NCBI GenBank assembly: GCA_009731425.1 | Contig: AP018794.1 | Coordinates: 3,840,501-3,904,500 of the forward strand | Direction of reading: 5' to 3' | DNA from: Lachnospiraceae bacterium KM106-2 | GTDB taxonomy: Bacteria > Bacillota > Clostridia > Lachnospirales > Lachnospiraceae | Length of the DNA: 64,000 nucleotides | In this document: one piece after another, positions 53,557-63,115 of the stretch | Position numbering within the stretch: the stretch's first letter is position 1 | How the letters are laid out: each line of letters starts with the position of its first letter | Made by a program: the position numbers and the translations under genes | The notes under the pieces: generated by a model | Database searches by the model: none | What the model was told of the DNA's origin: nothing | The model's input: only the letters and a program-made list of their open reading frames with translations

Positions 53557-55542
53557 ATGAACAATCTCGATAATAATGGAAATAAAAATAATAATGATAA
53601 GAAGAAAAATAATCGTACCAGTATTATTATTTGTTTGGTAATGGCGTTGCTTACGATTATGTTATATTCTTATATGAAAGATCTAGTAAATCAAAGTACT
53701 TATAAGGAAGTATCTTATGATAAGTTCCAAAGTATGATTCAAAATAAGGAAATTAAAAAGGTAACTTTAAAAAATGATAAGTATGAAATCGTACTAAAGA
53801 AAGATTCTAAGATTACTTATTATACAGGCTATTTCCCAGATACAGATATCAATAAAAAGTTAAAAGCTTCCGGTGCAATATATAGTTCAGATCCTACCAA
53901 TACAAGTGATAGTTTGATGAATATCTTTTTCACAAGTGTATTGCCATTACTAATGTTATGGCTTATTATGTGGTTCCTATTCCGTGCGATCACAAAAAAT
54001 AGTGGCGGAATGATGGGTGTTGGAAAGAGCAATGCGAAAGTTTATGTAGAAAAGCAGACAGGTGTTACATTTAAAGATGTAGCCGGACAGCAGGAAGCAA
54101 AAGAGTCTTTGACCGAATTAGTTGACTTCCTTCATAATCCAGGAAAATACACAAAAATCGGTGCTAAACTTCCAAAGGGTGCTCTTTTAGTTGGACCTCC
54201 GGGAACAGGTAAGACACTTCTTGCAAAAGCAGTTGCTGGTGAAGCAAAGGTTCCATTTTATTCATTAAGTGGTTCAGATTTTGTTGAAATGTTCGTTGGT
54301 GTTGGTGCCTCTCGTGTACGTGATTTATTTAAACAGGCACAGCAGAATGCTCCATGTATCATCTTTATCGATGAGATCGATGCAATCGGTAAGAGCCGTG
54401 ACAATCGTTATGGCGGTGGCGGAAATGATGAACGTGAACAGACATTGAATCAGTTATTATCTGAAATGGATGGTTTTGATACATCCAAAGGATTAGTAAT
54501 CTTAGCAGCTACAAACCGACCAGAAGTCCTTGATAAAGCACTTCTTCGTCCAGGACGTTTTGATCGTCGTGTTATCGTAGATAAGCCAGATTTAAAAGGT
54601 CGTGTGGATATCTTAAAGGTGCATGCGAAGAATGTAAATATGGATGAGACTTGTGATCTTGATGCGATCGCTATGGCTACTTCAGGAGCCGTTGGTTCAG
54701 ATCTTGCCAATATGATCAATGAAGCAGCGATCATGGCAGTAAAGAATGGTCGTGCAGCAGTATCACAGGAAGATCTTTTTGAATCTGTTGAAGTTGTTAT
54801 TGCAGGTAAAGAAAAGAAAGATCGTATTCTTGGCAAAGAAGAGAAGAAGATCGTTGCTTACCATGAAGTTGGTCATGCTTTAGTAACAGCAGTTATGAAA
54901 CATTCCGAACCAGTACAAAAGATCACGATCGTTCCTAGAACAATGGGATCTCTTGGCTATGTTATGCAAGTACCAGAAGAAGAGAAGTATTTGATGTCTA
55001 AAGAAGAAATCATGACTCGAATTGTTACTTTATGTGGTGGCCGTGCTACTGAGCAAGTTGTATTTAATAGTATTACAACCGGAGCTTCTAATGATATTGA
55101 GAAGGCAACAGAGCTTGCAAGAGCAATGGTAACACAATATGGTATGAGTGATAAATTTGGATTGATCTGTTTAGAATCAGTTGAAAATCGATATTTAGAT
55201 GGCAGACCTGTTATGCACTGTGCAGATTTGACAGCAAGCCAGATCGATGAAGTTGTAATGCAGATCTTAAGAGAGTGCTATGACAAAGCGGTTCAATTGA
55301 TCACAGAGAATAAAGACATCTTAGATAAGATTGCCGATTATCTGATCGAGCGCGAGACGATCACAGGTAAAGAGTTTATGAGAATTTACCGTGAAGTAAA
55401 AGGCGAGCCAGATCCAGATGAAGTAAAAGAGATTGAGGATAAGGAAGATGAAACTGGTGTAGTTCTTGAACTTTCTAATCAAGAAGAGCCTGAATTAAAG
55501 GCTGCTGAAGTTACATCAGAAGAATCTGATTCAGAACAATAA
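53557..55542 (+). CDS. ftsH: FtsH, ATP-dependent zinc metalloprotease
   Basis: 661 residues. A basic, Asn-rich N-terminus precedes two membrane helices (about 23-40 and 123-143) flanking an external domain. The AAA+ domain has Walker A GPPGTGKT (213-220), Walker [13 protein letters not shown], second-region-of-homology [20 protein letters not shown] and the pore [12 protein letters not shown]. The peptidase domain has zinc motif HEVGH (436-440). The C-terminal tail is acidic. It degrades membrane and regulatory proteins. GGGAGG precedes ATG. Confidence 0.97.
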   Translation: MNNLDNNGNKNNNDKKKNNRTSIIICLVMALLTIMLYSYMKDLVNQSTYKEVSYDKFQSMIQNKEIKKVTLKNDKYEIVLKKDSKITYYTGYFPDTDINKKLKASGAIYSSDPTNTSDSLMNIFFTSVLPLLMLWLIMWFLFRAITKNSGGMMGVGKSNAKVYVEKQTGVTFKDVAGQQEAKESLTELVDFLHNPGKYTKIGAKLPKGALLVGPPGTGKTLLAKAVAGEAKVPFYSLSGSDFVEMFVGVGASRVRDLFKQAQQNAPCIIFIDEIDAIGKSRDNRYGGGGNDEREQTLNQLLSEMDGFDTSKGLVILAATNRPEVLDKALLRPGRFDRRVIVDKPDLKGRVDILKVHAKNVNMDETCDLDAIAMATSGAVGSDLANMINEAAIMAVKNGRAAVSQEDLFESVEVVIAGKEKKDRILGKEEKKIVAYHEVGHALVTAVMKHSEPVQKITIVPRTMGSLGYVMQVPEEEKYLMSKEEIMTRIVTLCGGRATEQVVFNSITTGASNDIEKATELARAMVTQYGMSDKFGLICLESVENRYLDGRPVMHCADLTASQIDEVVMQILRECYDKAVQLITENKDILDKIADYLIERETITGKEFMRIYREVKGEPDPDEVKEIEDKEDETGVVLELSNQEEPELKAAEVTSEESDSEQ

Positions 55543-55562
55543 AATAATAAGTAACGTTGTTA

Positions 55563-55609
55563 AAAAAGCGCGATTTCAAGAAATATTCTTTTTGAAATTG
55601 CGCTTTTTG
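55563..55609 (+). terminator. ftsH terminator
   Basis: AAAAAGCGC and ATTTCAA pair with TTGAAAT and GCGCTTTTT (one mismatch), giving a long stem with a T tail. Its right arm also contains the -35 box of uvrC. Confidence 0.88.
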
Positions 55610-55620
55610 TATTATACTAT
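55592..55620 (+). promoter_or_regulatory. Promoter of uvrC
   Basis: TTGAAA, 17-bp spacer, TACTAT, partly overlapping the ftsH terminator. Confidence 0.6.
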
Positions 55621-55659
55621 ATTTATATATGAATGATTCAGAAAGGTTAGGGTAGACAA

Positions 55660-57516
55660 GTGTTTAATATAGAAGAAGAATTAAAGAAATTACCGGGGAA
55701 ACCTGGTGTATACATCATGCATGACAAAACCGATGCAATCATTTATGTTGGAAAAGCGATTAGTCTGAAAAATCGAGTGCGACAATATTTTCAAAGCAGT
55801 CGGAATTTAACACCTAAAATAGTACAAATGGTCTCAAGAATTGACCATTTTGAATATATTGTAACCGATTCAGAATTGGAAGCATTAGTGTTGGAATGTA
55901 ATCTGATCAAAGAGCATAAGCCAAAATATAATACCATGTTAAAGGATGATAAAACTTATCCTTATATTAAAGTTACGGTTCAAGAAGCTTATCCAAGGAT
56001 CTTATTCTCAAGAGAATTAAAGAAAGATAAGGCAAAGTATTTTGGACCATATACGAGTGCCGGTTCGGTAAAGGATACGATTGAATTAATTACAAAATTA
56101 TATAAAATGCGTACATGCAATCGTAATTTGCCGAAAGACGAGGGAAAAGAACGACCATGCCTTTACTATCATATTAAGCAATGTGGTGCACCTTGTCAGG
56201 GTTATGTGAGTCAGGAAGAATATAAGAAGAATGTGGATCAGGCGCTTGATTTCTTAAATGGTAACTATGAGCCGGTAATCCAGATGTTAGAGAAGAAGAT
56301 GCTGGATGCATCGGAAGCATTTGAATTTGAAGAGGCTGCCACATATCGTGATTTGATGAATAGTGTTAAACAAGTAGCGCAAAAGCAGAAGATTACCCAC
56401 TTCGATGGGGAAGATAAGGATATCATTGCGTTTGCCAGAGCAGAAGATGAGGCGGTCGTACAAGTATTCTTTATTCGAAATGGTAAGTTGATCGGAAGAG
56501 AGCATTTCCATCTTACCGGTGTAAAAGGAAATACAAGAAGTGAAGTTATGACTAGTTTTATTAAGCAGTTTTATGCAGGAACTCCATTTATTCCAAAAGA
56601 GTTATTCTTACAAGAGCAAGTGGAGGATAAAGAGATCATTGAGGAGTGGCTGTCAAGTAAGCGTGGTCAGAAGGTTTATATCCGAGTTCCGTTAAAAGGA
56701 CAAAAAGAGCGTTTGGTCGAATTAGCAGCGAAAAATGCCTCCTTAGTATTGCAGCAGGATTCTGAAAAGATTGTTCGAGAGGAGAAACGAACGATCGGTG
56801 CAATGAAAGAAATTGCTGATCTGCTTGGAATCGATAGTATTGAAAGAATTGAATCATTTGATATATCCAATACGAATGGTTTTGAAAATGTTGGCTCTAT
56901 GGTTGTCTTTGAAAAAGGAAAACCGAAGAAGAATGACTATCGTAAGTTTAGGATTAAATGGGTAAAAGGCGCTGATGATTATGCATCTATGCATGAAGTA
57001 TTAACTCGAAGATTAACTCATGGATTGAAGGAATTAAAGGAGTTAGAGGAAAAAAATCTACATTCAGATTTCGGAAGTTTTACAAGGTTCCCTGATCTTA
57101 TTATGATGGATGGTGGACGTGGTCAGGTTAATATCGCATTGCAAGTATTAGACGAACTGAAATTAAATATTCCTGTCTGTGGTATGGTAAAGGATGATAA
57201 TCATAGAACGAGAGGACTTTATTTTAATAATGTGGAGTTGCCAATCGATACAAGAGGAGAAGGATTTAAATTGATCACAAGAATCCAGGATGAGACCCAT
57301 CGATTTGCGATTGAGTATCATCGTTCCCTTCGTTCTAAAACGCAAGTTAGATCGGTTCTTGATGATATTGAGGGTATTGGACCAACAAGGAGAAAAGCTC
57401 TCATGAAGTACTTTAAATCGATCGAGGCAATCAAGGAAGCTGATGTTGCAACATTGAAGGAAGCACCATCAATGAATGAAAAATCAGCTGTCCAGGTATA
57501 CAATTATTTTCATTAG
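55660..57516 (+). CDS. uvrC: UvrC, excinuclease ABC subunit C
   Basis: 618 residues. The N-terminal GIY-YIG nuclease ([31 protein letters not shown]) is followed by a Cys-rich region ([21 protein letters not shown]) and UvrB-binding UVR motif (about 205-240). The C-terminal RNase H-like endonuclease ([36 protein letters not shown]) and tandem HhH ([18 protein letters not shown]) complete it. It makes both incisions in nucleotide excision repair. The start is GTG 55660 behind AGGGT. The hprK promoter begins 7 bp after its stop. Confidence 0.97.
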   Translation: MFNIEEELKKLPGKPGVYIMHDKTDAIIYVGKAISLKNRVRQYFQSSRNLTPKIVQMVSRIDHFEYIVTDSELEALVLECNLIKEHKPKYNTMLKDDKTYPYIKVTVQEAYPRILFSRELKKDKAKYFGPYTSAGSVKDTIELITKLYKMRTCNRNLPKDEGKERPCLYYHIKQCGAPCQGYVSQEEYKKNVDQALDFLNGNYEPVIQMLEKKMLDASEAFEFEEAATYRDLMNSVKQVAQKQKITHFDGEDKDIIAFARAEDEAVVQVFFIRNGKLIGREHFHLTGVKGNTRSEVMTSFIKQFYAGTPFIPKELFLQEQVEDKEIIEEWLSSKRGQKVYIRVPLKGQKERLVELAAKNASLVLQQDSEKIVREEKRTIGAMKEIADLLGIDSIERIESFDISNTNGFENVGSMVVFEKGKPKKNDYRKFRIKWVKGADDYASMHEVLTRRLTHGLKELKELEEKNLHSDFGSFTRFPDLIMMDGGRGQVNIALQVLDELKLNIPVCGMVKDDNHRTRGLYFNNVELPIDTRGEGFKLITRIQDETHRFAIEYHRSLRSKTQVRSVLDDIEGIGPTRRKALMKYFKSIEAIKEADVATLKEAPSMNEKSAVQVYNYFH

Positions 57517-57522
57517 TTGTGA

Positions 57523-57551
57523 TTGCGGACACAGGAATCATATGGTAAAAT
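57523..57551 (+). promoter_or_regulatory. Promoter of hprK
   Basis: TTGCGG, 17-bp spacer, TAAAAT, with about 35 bp to the start codon. Confidence 0.65.
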
Positions 57552-57588
57552 ATTTTTAGGAAATTTTGTTGAAAGAAGGGCGAAATAT

Positions 57589-58512
57589 ATGTATACAGTT
57601 GCATTAACAAAATTAATAGAGAAAATGGATTTGGAAAATTGTACGCCGGAAATTGATATCGACAGCATTCAACTGACACAAACAGACGTGAATAGACCGG
57701 CCTTACAATTGGCGGGGTTTTTTGATTATTTTGATTCCAATCGTATTCAGATTATCGGTAATGTAGAACATACTTATATGAAGAAGATGGAGAAAGAGCA
57801 TGGCGCAATCGTATTGCGTCAGATTTTTGAATATAAAGTCCCATGTGTTGTATTTTGTCGTAATCTTGAGATCGAAGATAATATCTTGCAGATGGCAAAG
57901 GAGTATAATGTCCCAATTTTACGATCAAAACGTTCGACTTCTTCCTTTATGGCAGAGGTAATTCGTTGGTTAAATGTCGAATTAGCACCAAGAATTTCAA
58001 TCCATGGAGTATTGGTAGATGTATTTGGCGAAGGCGTTTTAATTATGGGTGAAAGTGGTATTGGAAAGAGTGAGGCAGCGCTTGAATTGATCAAACGTGG
58101 TCATCGTCTTGTTACCGATGATGTGGTAGAGATTAAGAAAGTAAGTGACGATACGTTGATCGGTACCGCACCGGATATCACTCGACATTTTATTGAATTA
58201 CGTGGTATCGGAATTATTGATGTTAAGACATTATTCGGTGTCGAAAGTGTTAAGGATACACAAGCAATCGATTTAGTAATAAAACTAGAAGAATGGGACA
58301 AGGATCGTGAATATGATCGCCTTGGTTTGGAAGAGCAATATACAGAGTTTTTGGGGAATAAAGTAGTATGTCATTCCATTCCAATTCGTCCAGGTCGTAA
58401 TTTAGCAATTATCTGCGAATCTGCTGCCGTTAACTATCGTCAGAAGAAGATGGGATATAATGCAGCGAGAGAATTATATAATCGTGTTACAAATAACCTT
58501 ATGAAAAAATAA
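57589..58512 (+). CDS. hprK: HPr kinase/phosphorylase
   Basis: 307 residues. An N-terminal domain (YTVALTKLIEKMDLENCTP...) precedes a C-terminal kinase domain with the unusual P-loop GESGIGKSE (about 154-162), LITKRGHRLVTDDVVEI-like segment and the HprK signature ELRGIGIIDVKTLFG. It phosphorylates and dephosphorylates Ser46 of HPr-type proteins in carbon catabolite control. A suitable substrate with Ser46 is encoded 4 kb downstream. ATG 57589 has GAAGGG upstream; the in-frame extension to 57523 overlaps the promoter. Confidence 0.95.
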   Translation: MYTVALTKLIEKMDLENCTPEIDIDSIQLTQTDVNRPALQLAGFFDYFDSNRIQIIGNVEHTYMKKMEKEHGAIVLRQIFEYKVPCVVFCRNLEIEDNILQMAKEYNVPILRSKRSTSSFMAEVIRWLNVELAPRISIHGVLVDVFGEGVLIMGESGIGKSEAALELIKRGHRLVTDDVVEIKKVSDDTLIGTAPDITRHFIELRGIGIIDVKTLFGVESVKDTQAIDLVIKLEEWDKDREYDRLGLEEQYTEFLGNKVVCHSIPIRPGRNLAIICESAAVNYRQKKMGYNAARELYNRVTNNLMKK

Positions 58513-58575
58513 AGTAAGGAGCGCAGCTTAATAATAGGCTGCGTTTACATATATTAGATAGGAGGATTTTGTATT

Positions 58576-59517
58576 ATGAAAAAGTATTGCATGGGGGTTG
58601 ATATTGGCGGTACAACTGTCAAATTAGGCTTATTTACGGAAGAAGGAAGCGTAATCGACAAATGGGAAGTCGTTACGAGAAAAGAAGATAAAGGAAGTCA
58701 TATTTTAGAAGATGTTGCAGAAAGTATGACAAAGAAGTTAGAAGAAAAAAGCATTAGCAAAGAAGAAGTAGTTGGTGTTGGAATTGGTGTACCAGGACCT
58801 GTTACTGAAGATGGTACGGTAATTGAATGTGTTAACCTTGGATGGGGAATCTTCAATGTTGCAGAAGTGTTCCGCAAATTATCAGGAATAGAGAATGTTA
58901 AAGTCGGAAATGATGCCAATGTAGCAGCTTTGGGTGAAATGTGGCAAGGTGGCGGAAAAGGATATGAAAATGTCATTATGATCACATTAGGTACTGGTGT
59001 CGGCGGTGGCGTTATTCTTGGTGGCAAGATCTTAACAGGAAGCAAAGGGGCAGCAGGTGAAATCGGACATATTACAGTTAATTTTGAGGAACCAGATGCT
59101 TGCAATTGTGGAAAACATGGATGCCTAGAACAATTTGCGTCTGCGACAGGTATTGTAAAGGAAGCAAAAAGAAAGCTTGCAGCAGTTACGACTCCTTCGG
59201 TATTACGCGAGGTATCTGATCTTTCCGCAAAGGCTATTTTTGATGCAGCCAAAGAGGGCGATGCATTAGCAAATGAGCTAGTTGATCAATTAGGAAAGTA
59301 TTTAGGAATGGCTTGTTCTCATATCGCACAGGTAGTTGATCCAGAAGTATTCGTAATTGGTGGTGGAGTATCTCGTGCTGGAAAGATTTTAATTGACGTC
59401 ATCACGAAATATTACAATGGCAATGTTATGCTCGCACTTAAGGATAAAGAGTTTAAACTTGCAACGCTTGGAAACGATGCAGGTATCTTTGGAAGTGCAC
59501 GCATGGTTCTTGGTTAA
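58576..59517 (+). CDS. glcK: ROK-family glucokinase
   Basis: 313 residues. The N-terminal ATPase phosphate loop is MGVDIGGTTVKLGLF. The sugar-binding region has VGNDANVAALGEMWQGGG and the catalytic Asp. The ROK zinc site is HITVNFEEPDACNCGKHGCLEQFAS, and the protein ends VFVIGGGVSRAG...FGSARMVLG. This is the glucokinase subgroup of ROK proteins, phosphorylating glucose with ATP. Its location behind hprK links it to glucose sensing. TAGGAGG is 10 bp before ATG. Confidence 0.93.
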   Translation: MKKYCMGVDIGGTTVKLGLFTEEGSVIDKWEVVTRKEDKGSHILEDVAESMTKKLEEKSISKEEVVGVGIGVPGPVTEDGTVIECVNLGWGIFNVAEVFRKLSGIENVKVGNDANVAALGEMWQGGGKGYENVIMITLGTGVGGGVILGGKILTGSKGAAGEIGHITVNFEEPDACNCGKHGCLEQFASATGIVKEAKRKLAAVTTPSVLREVSDLSAKAIFDAAKEGDALANELVDQLGKYLGMACSHIAQVVDPEVFVIGGGVSRAGKILIDVITKYYNGNVMLALKDKEFKLATLGNDAGIFGSARMVLG

Positions 59518-59531
59518 TTGGAATTATTTAT

Positions 59532-59556
59532 GGGGAGGCAGATGCCTCCTCTTTTT
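59532..59556 (+). terminator. Intrinsic terminator after glcK
   Basis: GGAGGC and GCCTCC around AGAT, extended by wobble pairs, then TTTTT. Confidence 0.82.
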
Positions 59557-59646
59557 GATTTGTGAGAACAATTCTTAAGGAAAATTGTATTTTACGAATA
59601 GAAATTACATATTTTGTAATATTATAAAGGATTGCAAAGTTAAAGG

Positions 59647-59675
59647 TTGAATTAGCTATGTGTTTATTGTATCAT
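59647..59675 (+). promoter_or_regulatory. Promoter of the murB-rapZ-whiA operon
   Basis: TTGAAT, 17-bp spacer, TATCAT, about 105 bp before murB. Confidence 0.6.
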
Positions 59676-59779
59676 AACAAGTATGGCATGAGATTCTAAA
59701 GTATATTAGGATTGAGGTGTTCATACATTAGAGTGAGAAACTTAACTTGTGATGAGTGAATGATAAAGGAAATAATATT

Positions 59780-60715
59780 ATGACTGAAAATAGATTTTAT
59801 AATAAATTAATAGAACTTGTTGGAGAAATGAAAGTAAAAGTGCAGGAGCTTCTTAGTAAACATACTACGTTTCGTATTGGCGGTGAAGCAGACTATTTTG
59901 TTACACCTTCTACAGTAGAAGAGGTTAAGGCGGTAGTAGCACTTTGTAAAGAAGAACAAATTCCATTTTATATCATTGGAAATGGAAGTAATCTTTTATT
60001 TGGTGATGGAGGGTTCCGTGGAGTTGTGATCCAGTTGGGAAGCAGTTTTGCAGAGATCCAGATGAATGTAGAAGATAATGCAGACCGTGTCATTGTAAAG
60101 GCACAGTCAGGAGTAATGCTTAGTAAACTTGCTATGACAATTGCTAGGGAAGGTTATGCAGGGTTTGAATATGCAGCAGGAATTCCAGGTACGTTAGGTG
60201 GAGCTGTTACGATGAATGCAGGTGCATATGGCGGCGAGATCAAAGACCATATTATCGAAGCAGTTGTTTTAGATGAAGAAGGAAACGTGATCACCTTATC
60301 AAAGGAAGAACTTCAATTAGGTTATCGTACGAGTATTATTCAAAAGAAGGAGCTTATTGTATTAGAAGCATCTTTTAGTTTTGAGAAGGGTGATACGGAT
60401 ACTATTTTGACATCTATTAAAGATTTAAATAATAGAAGAAAAGAGAAACAACCATTAGAATATCCAAGTGCGGGAAGTACTTTTAAGCGTCCAGAGGGTC
60501 ATTTTGCAGGTAAATTGATCATGGATAGTGGATTACGTGGATACCGTGTGGGTAATGTCTGTGTTTCCGAGAAACATTGTGGATTTGTTATTAATCTTGG
60601 TGGTGGAACTGCAAAAGATGTTATGACATTGATTGAAGATGTAAAAAGAATTGTATTTGAAAAATATCAGGTTGAATTAGAACCAGAAGTACGTATTGTA
60701 GGAGAATTTAGATAA
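59780..60715 (+). CDS. murB: MurB, UDP-N-acetylenolpyruvoylglucosamine reductase
   Basis: 311 residues of the type II (short) MurB. The FAD-binding part has HTTFRIGGEADYFVTPS, IIGNGSNLLFGDGGFRGVVI and YAAGIPGTLGGAVTMNAGAYGGE. The substrate domain has the proton-donor Ser in SAGSTFKRPEGHFAGKLI and the final catalytic Glu in LEPEVRIVGEF. It reduces enolpyruvyl-UDP-GlcNAc to UDP-MurNAc with NADPH. ATG 59780 has AAAGGAA 9 bp upstream; the in-frame ATG 59756 has no site. Confidence 0.96.
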   Translation: MTENRFYNKLIELVGEMKVKVQELLSKHTTFRIGGEADYFVTPSTVEEVKAVVALCKEEQIPFYIIGNGSNLLFGDGGFRGVVIQLGSSFAEIQMNVEDNADRVIVKAQSGVMLSKLAMTIAREGYAGFEYAAGIPGTLGGAVTMNAGAYGGEIKDHIIEAVVLDEEGNVITLSKEELQLGYRTSIIQKKELIVLEASFSFEKGDTDTILTSIKDLNNRRKEKQPLEYPSAGSTFKRPEGHFAGKLIMDSGLRGYRVGNVCVSEKHCGFVINLGGGTAKDVMTLIEDVKRIVFEKYQVELEPEVRIVGEFR

Positions 60716-60744
60716 GATAATACGTGGAAAGGTATTGGTGAGAT

Positions 60745-61617
60745 ATGAGATTTGTTATGGTAACAGGAATGTCAGGTGCAGGTAAAAGTTCTGTGTTAAA
60801 GATGTTAGAAGATGCCGGCTATTTCTGTGTCGACAATTTGCCAATTCCACTGATCTCAAAATTTGCAACATTAACATTTGAAGAGACAGAACATATTGAT
60901 AAAGTTGCACTTGGAGTAGATATTAGAAGTGGTCATTCTTTAGAAGAACTAGATACGATTTTAAAAGAGTTTGAAGAAAAAAAATATCATTATGAGATGT
61001 TATTTTTAGATGCAAGTACTGAGGTATTAGTAAAAAGATATAAGGAAACGAGAAGAACTCATCCTCTTGCAAAAGAAGGCAGAGTAGATAAGGGAATCGA
61101 GCTGGAGAGAGAAAAACTTGAGTTTTTGAAGAAAAAATCAGACTATATTATTGATACTAGTATGCTTTTAATTCGTGAATTAAAGACAGAGATTGATAAG
61201 ATCTTCGTGAAAAATGAAGGATTTCAGAATTTTATTATTACAGTACTTTCCTTCGGATTTAAGTATGGAATTCCAAGTGACTCAGATCTAGTGTTTGATG
61301 TTCGGTTCTTACCTAATCCTTACTATATACCAGAGCTAAAGCCTTTAACTGGAAATGATGCACCGGTTTATGATTATGTAATGCAATCAGATGCGGCACA
61401 AAAGTTTTTGTATAAATTAGAAGATATGTTAAAATTCTTAATTCCAAATTATATTGTAGAAGGTAAGAATCAATTAGTAATAGGTATTGGCTGTACGGGC
61501 GGTAAACATCGTTCGGTTACTTTGGCAAATGCAATTACCAAGAAATTAAAAGAACTTCCTTATGGAGTGAGGGTAGAGCATAGGGATATAGAAAAGGATT
61601 CCTTGCGTAAAAAATAA
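60745..61617 (+). CDS. rapZ: RapZ family nucleotide-binding protein
   Basis: 290 residues. The N-terminal P-loop is VTGMSGAGKSSVLKML (GMSGAGKS, 8-15), followed by GYFCVDNLP and FLDAS. The C-terminal domain has VDVRFLPNPYY and IGIGCTGGKHRSVTLA. In E. coli RapZ guides RNase E to the GlmZ RNA; in Bacillus the homologue YvcJ is linked to competence. The gene lies between murB and whiA as in many Firmicutes, but no yvcK/glmR gene stands between rapZ and whiA (13-bp gap). Confidence 0.95.
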   Translation: MRFVMVTGMSGAGKSSVLKMLEDAGYFCVDNLPIPLISKFATLTFEETEHIDKVALGVDIRSGHSLEELDTILKEFEEKKYHYEMLFLDASTEVLVKRYKETRRTHPLAKEGRVDKGIELEREKLEFLKKKSDYIIDTSMLLIRELKTEIDKIFVKNEGFQNFIITVLSFGFKYGIPSDSDLVFDVRFLPNPYYIPELKPLTGNDAPVYDYVMQSDAAQKFLYKLEDMLKFLIPNYIVEGKNQLVIGIGCTGGKHRSVTLANAITKKLKELPYGVRVEHRDIEKDSLRKK

Positions 61618-61630
61618 AAGGGGTAAAACA

Positions 61631-62611
61631 ATGTCATTTTCAAAAGAGGTTAAAGAGGAGCTGTCAAAGCAGTTTTGCCCGGCAAGACATTGTCAGTTGG
61701 CAGAACTGGCCGCGATCATTAGTTTGTGCGGTCATATTACCATTAATGAGAAAGATGAATATATTGTAAAGGTTCACACGGAAAATCTTCAAGTGGCAAG
61801 AAAATACTTTACATTAGTTCAAAAAACATTTAATATAAATACAGAAATCGCAATTAAGCGTAATGTGAATTTAAAACGTAGTCGTATCTATATACTTATT
61901 ATAAACGATCCTTTGATCTCGTTTAAGGTGCTTCAGGCAACAAAACTGGTGAATGAATTTGGTGAAATTGAAGAAAATTTATCCATTGTTAGTAATATGG
62001 TCATTCAAAATACTTGTTGTAAACGTGCATTTATCAGAGGAGCATTTTTAGCAGCTGGATCGATCAGTGATCCTGCAAAAACATATCATTTTGAAATCGT
62101 TGTTGCCACGATGCCAAAAGCAATACAGTTAAAAGAGATTATTGCCACTTTTGGATGTGCAGCAAAGATTGTCTTACGGAAGAAGAACTATGTTGTTTAC
62201 ATTAAAGAGGGCGCTCAAATTGTTGATCTTTTAAATGTAATGGAAGCGCATGTTGCTTTAATGAATTTGGAAAATGTGCGTATACTAAAGGAAATGAGAA
62301 ATTCGATTAATCGACAGGTTAACTGTGAAACCGCTAATATTAATAAAACGGTTACGGCTTCTGCTAAACAAATCGAAGATATTATTTACATTCGGGATAC
62401 GGTCGGTTTTTCACAGTTATCGGATGGATTAGAAGATATTGCAGAGCTTAGGATCGAACATCCGGAGGCTTCTTTGAAGGAATTAGGTTCCATGTTAAGT
62501 CCGCCGATTGGAAAATCGGGTGTTAATCATAGATTGAGAAAATTAAGTATCATTGCAGAACAGTTAAGGGAACTTAAGGAGGAGATAAGTTATGATGACA
62601 AAGAAAATTAA
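61631..62611 (+). CDS. whiA: WhiA, sporulation/division-associated DNA-binding protein
   Basis: 326 residues: N-terminal LAGLIDADG-homing-endonuclease-like domain (KEVKEELSKQFCPARHC, AFIRGAFLAAGSISDPAKTYHFEIV) without nuclease residues, and a C-terminal helix-turn-helix (ASLKELGSMLSPPIGKSGVNHRLRKLSIIAEQL). WhiA regulates cell division and chromosome segregation in Gram-positives. Its end overlaps the start of the HPr-like gene by 20 bp, so the two are translated together. Confidence 0.96.
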   Translation: MSFSKEVKEELSKQFCPARHCQLAELAAIISLCGHITINEKDEYIVKVHTENLQVARKYFTLVQKTFNINTEIAIKRNVNLKRSRIYILIINDPLISFKVLQATKLVNEFGEIEENLSIVSNMVIQNTCCKRAFIRGAFLAAGSISDPAKTYHFEIVVATMPKAIQLKEIIATFGCAAKIVLRKKNYVVYIKEGAQIVDLLNVMEAHVALMNLENVRILKEMRNSINRQVNCETANINKTVTASAKQIEDIIYIRDTVGFSQLSDGLEDIAELRIEHPEASLKELGSMLSPPIGKSGVNHRLRKLSIIAEQLRELKEEISYDDKEN

Positions 62612-62849
62612 AATCAAGTTACCAACGGGGTTAGAAGCACGTCCAGTGGCAATGTTAGTGCAAGTAGCTAGTCAATATGAGTCTAGTATTTATGTTGAGA
62701 GCGAAGATAAAAAGGTAAATGCTAAGAGTATTATGGGTATGATGACTTTAGGGTTAGCAGCTGGTGATGATATTAATATTACGATCAATGGTAGTGATGA
62801 AGCTGCTGCTATGGATGGTATTGAGAAATACTTAACTTGTGCTGAATAA
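62592..62849 (+). CDS. Crh-like HPr protein with Glu in place of His15
   Basis: An 85-residue HPr fold. Residue 15 is Glu in TGLEARPV, where PTS HPr has the phospho-accepting His (GLHARPA). Ser46 is present in KVNAKSIMGMM, the HprK site with its hydrophobic patch. So this protein cannot take part in PTS phosphotransfer but can be a target of HprK, like Bacillus Crh (which has Gln15). The place behind whiA is the crh place in Bacillus. Glu15 might mimic phospho-His. AAGGAGGAG precedes ATG 62592 inside whiA. The gene ends before a terminator and the palindromic element. Confidence 0.9.
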   Translation: MMTKKIKIKLPTGLEARPVAMLVQVASQYESSIYVESEDKKVNAKSIMGMMTLGLAAGDDINITINGSDEAAAMDGIEKYLTCAE

Positions 62850-62854
62850 TTTTT

Positions 62855-62897
62855 GAACCATGACTTGGATTTTGAGTCATGGTTCTTTTTGCTTTTT
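62855..62897 (+). terminator. Intrinsic terminator after the HPr-like gene
   Basis: A perfect 11-bp stem GAACCATGACT/AGTCATGGTTC, then TTTTTGCTTTTT. Confidence 0.93.
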
Positions 62898-62906
62898 GGG
62901 TTGTGA

Positions 62907-63115
62907 GCCTCCCCGGGTGCGGATTTGATGTTCTTTTTTCGGCCCTGTTGCAGTCGCCGGTTTTAGGGCGGCTGTCTGGCGCCAGCCTATTCCAGTATTG
63001 ATAAAAGGAGAGAAGAAACTTTTTGTTTCTTCTCTCCTTTTATGCAATTCTGGCCCTAACACCAACGCCTGCAAATGGCTCCTCAAAAAGAACATCAAAT
63101 CCGCGTAGGGGAGGC
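62907..63115. mobile_element. 209-bp palindromic MITE-like element
   Basis: The ends match as imperfect inverted repeats. GCCTCCCC plus CGGATTTGATGTTCTTTTT on the left mirror AAAAAGAACATCAAATCCG plus GGGGAGGC on the right (about 31 bp with few differences). The match continues inward, more weakly, through GTTGCAG...TTTTAGGGC on the left and GCCCTAA...CTGCAAAT on the right. The centre is a perfect 19-bp stem (63001-63019 with 63025-63043) with a T5 loop. It is GC-richer than its surroundings and has no ORF, as expected for a non-autonomous repeat. Confidence 0.6.

Noticed and set aside
58698..59252. A 184-codon minus-strand ORF
   Set aside because: Antisense shadow of the glucokinase gene, rich in Pro/Ser/Thr from reversed codons, with no start signals.
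62877..63098. A 73-codon minus-strand ORF
   Set aside because: It lies within the palindromic element and its terminator, and has no ribosome site or family resemblance.
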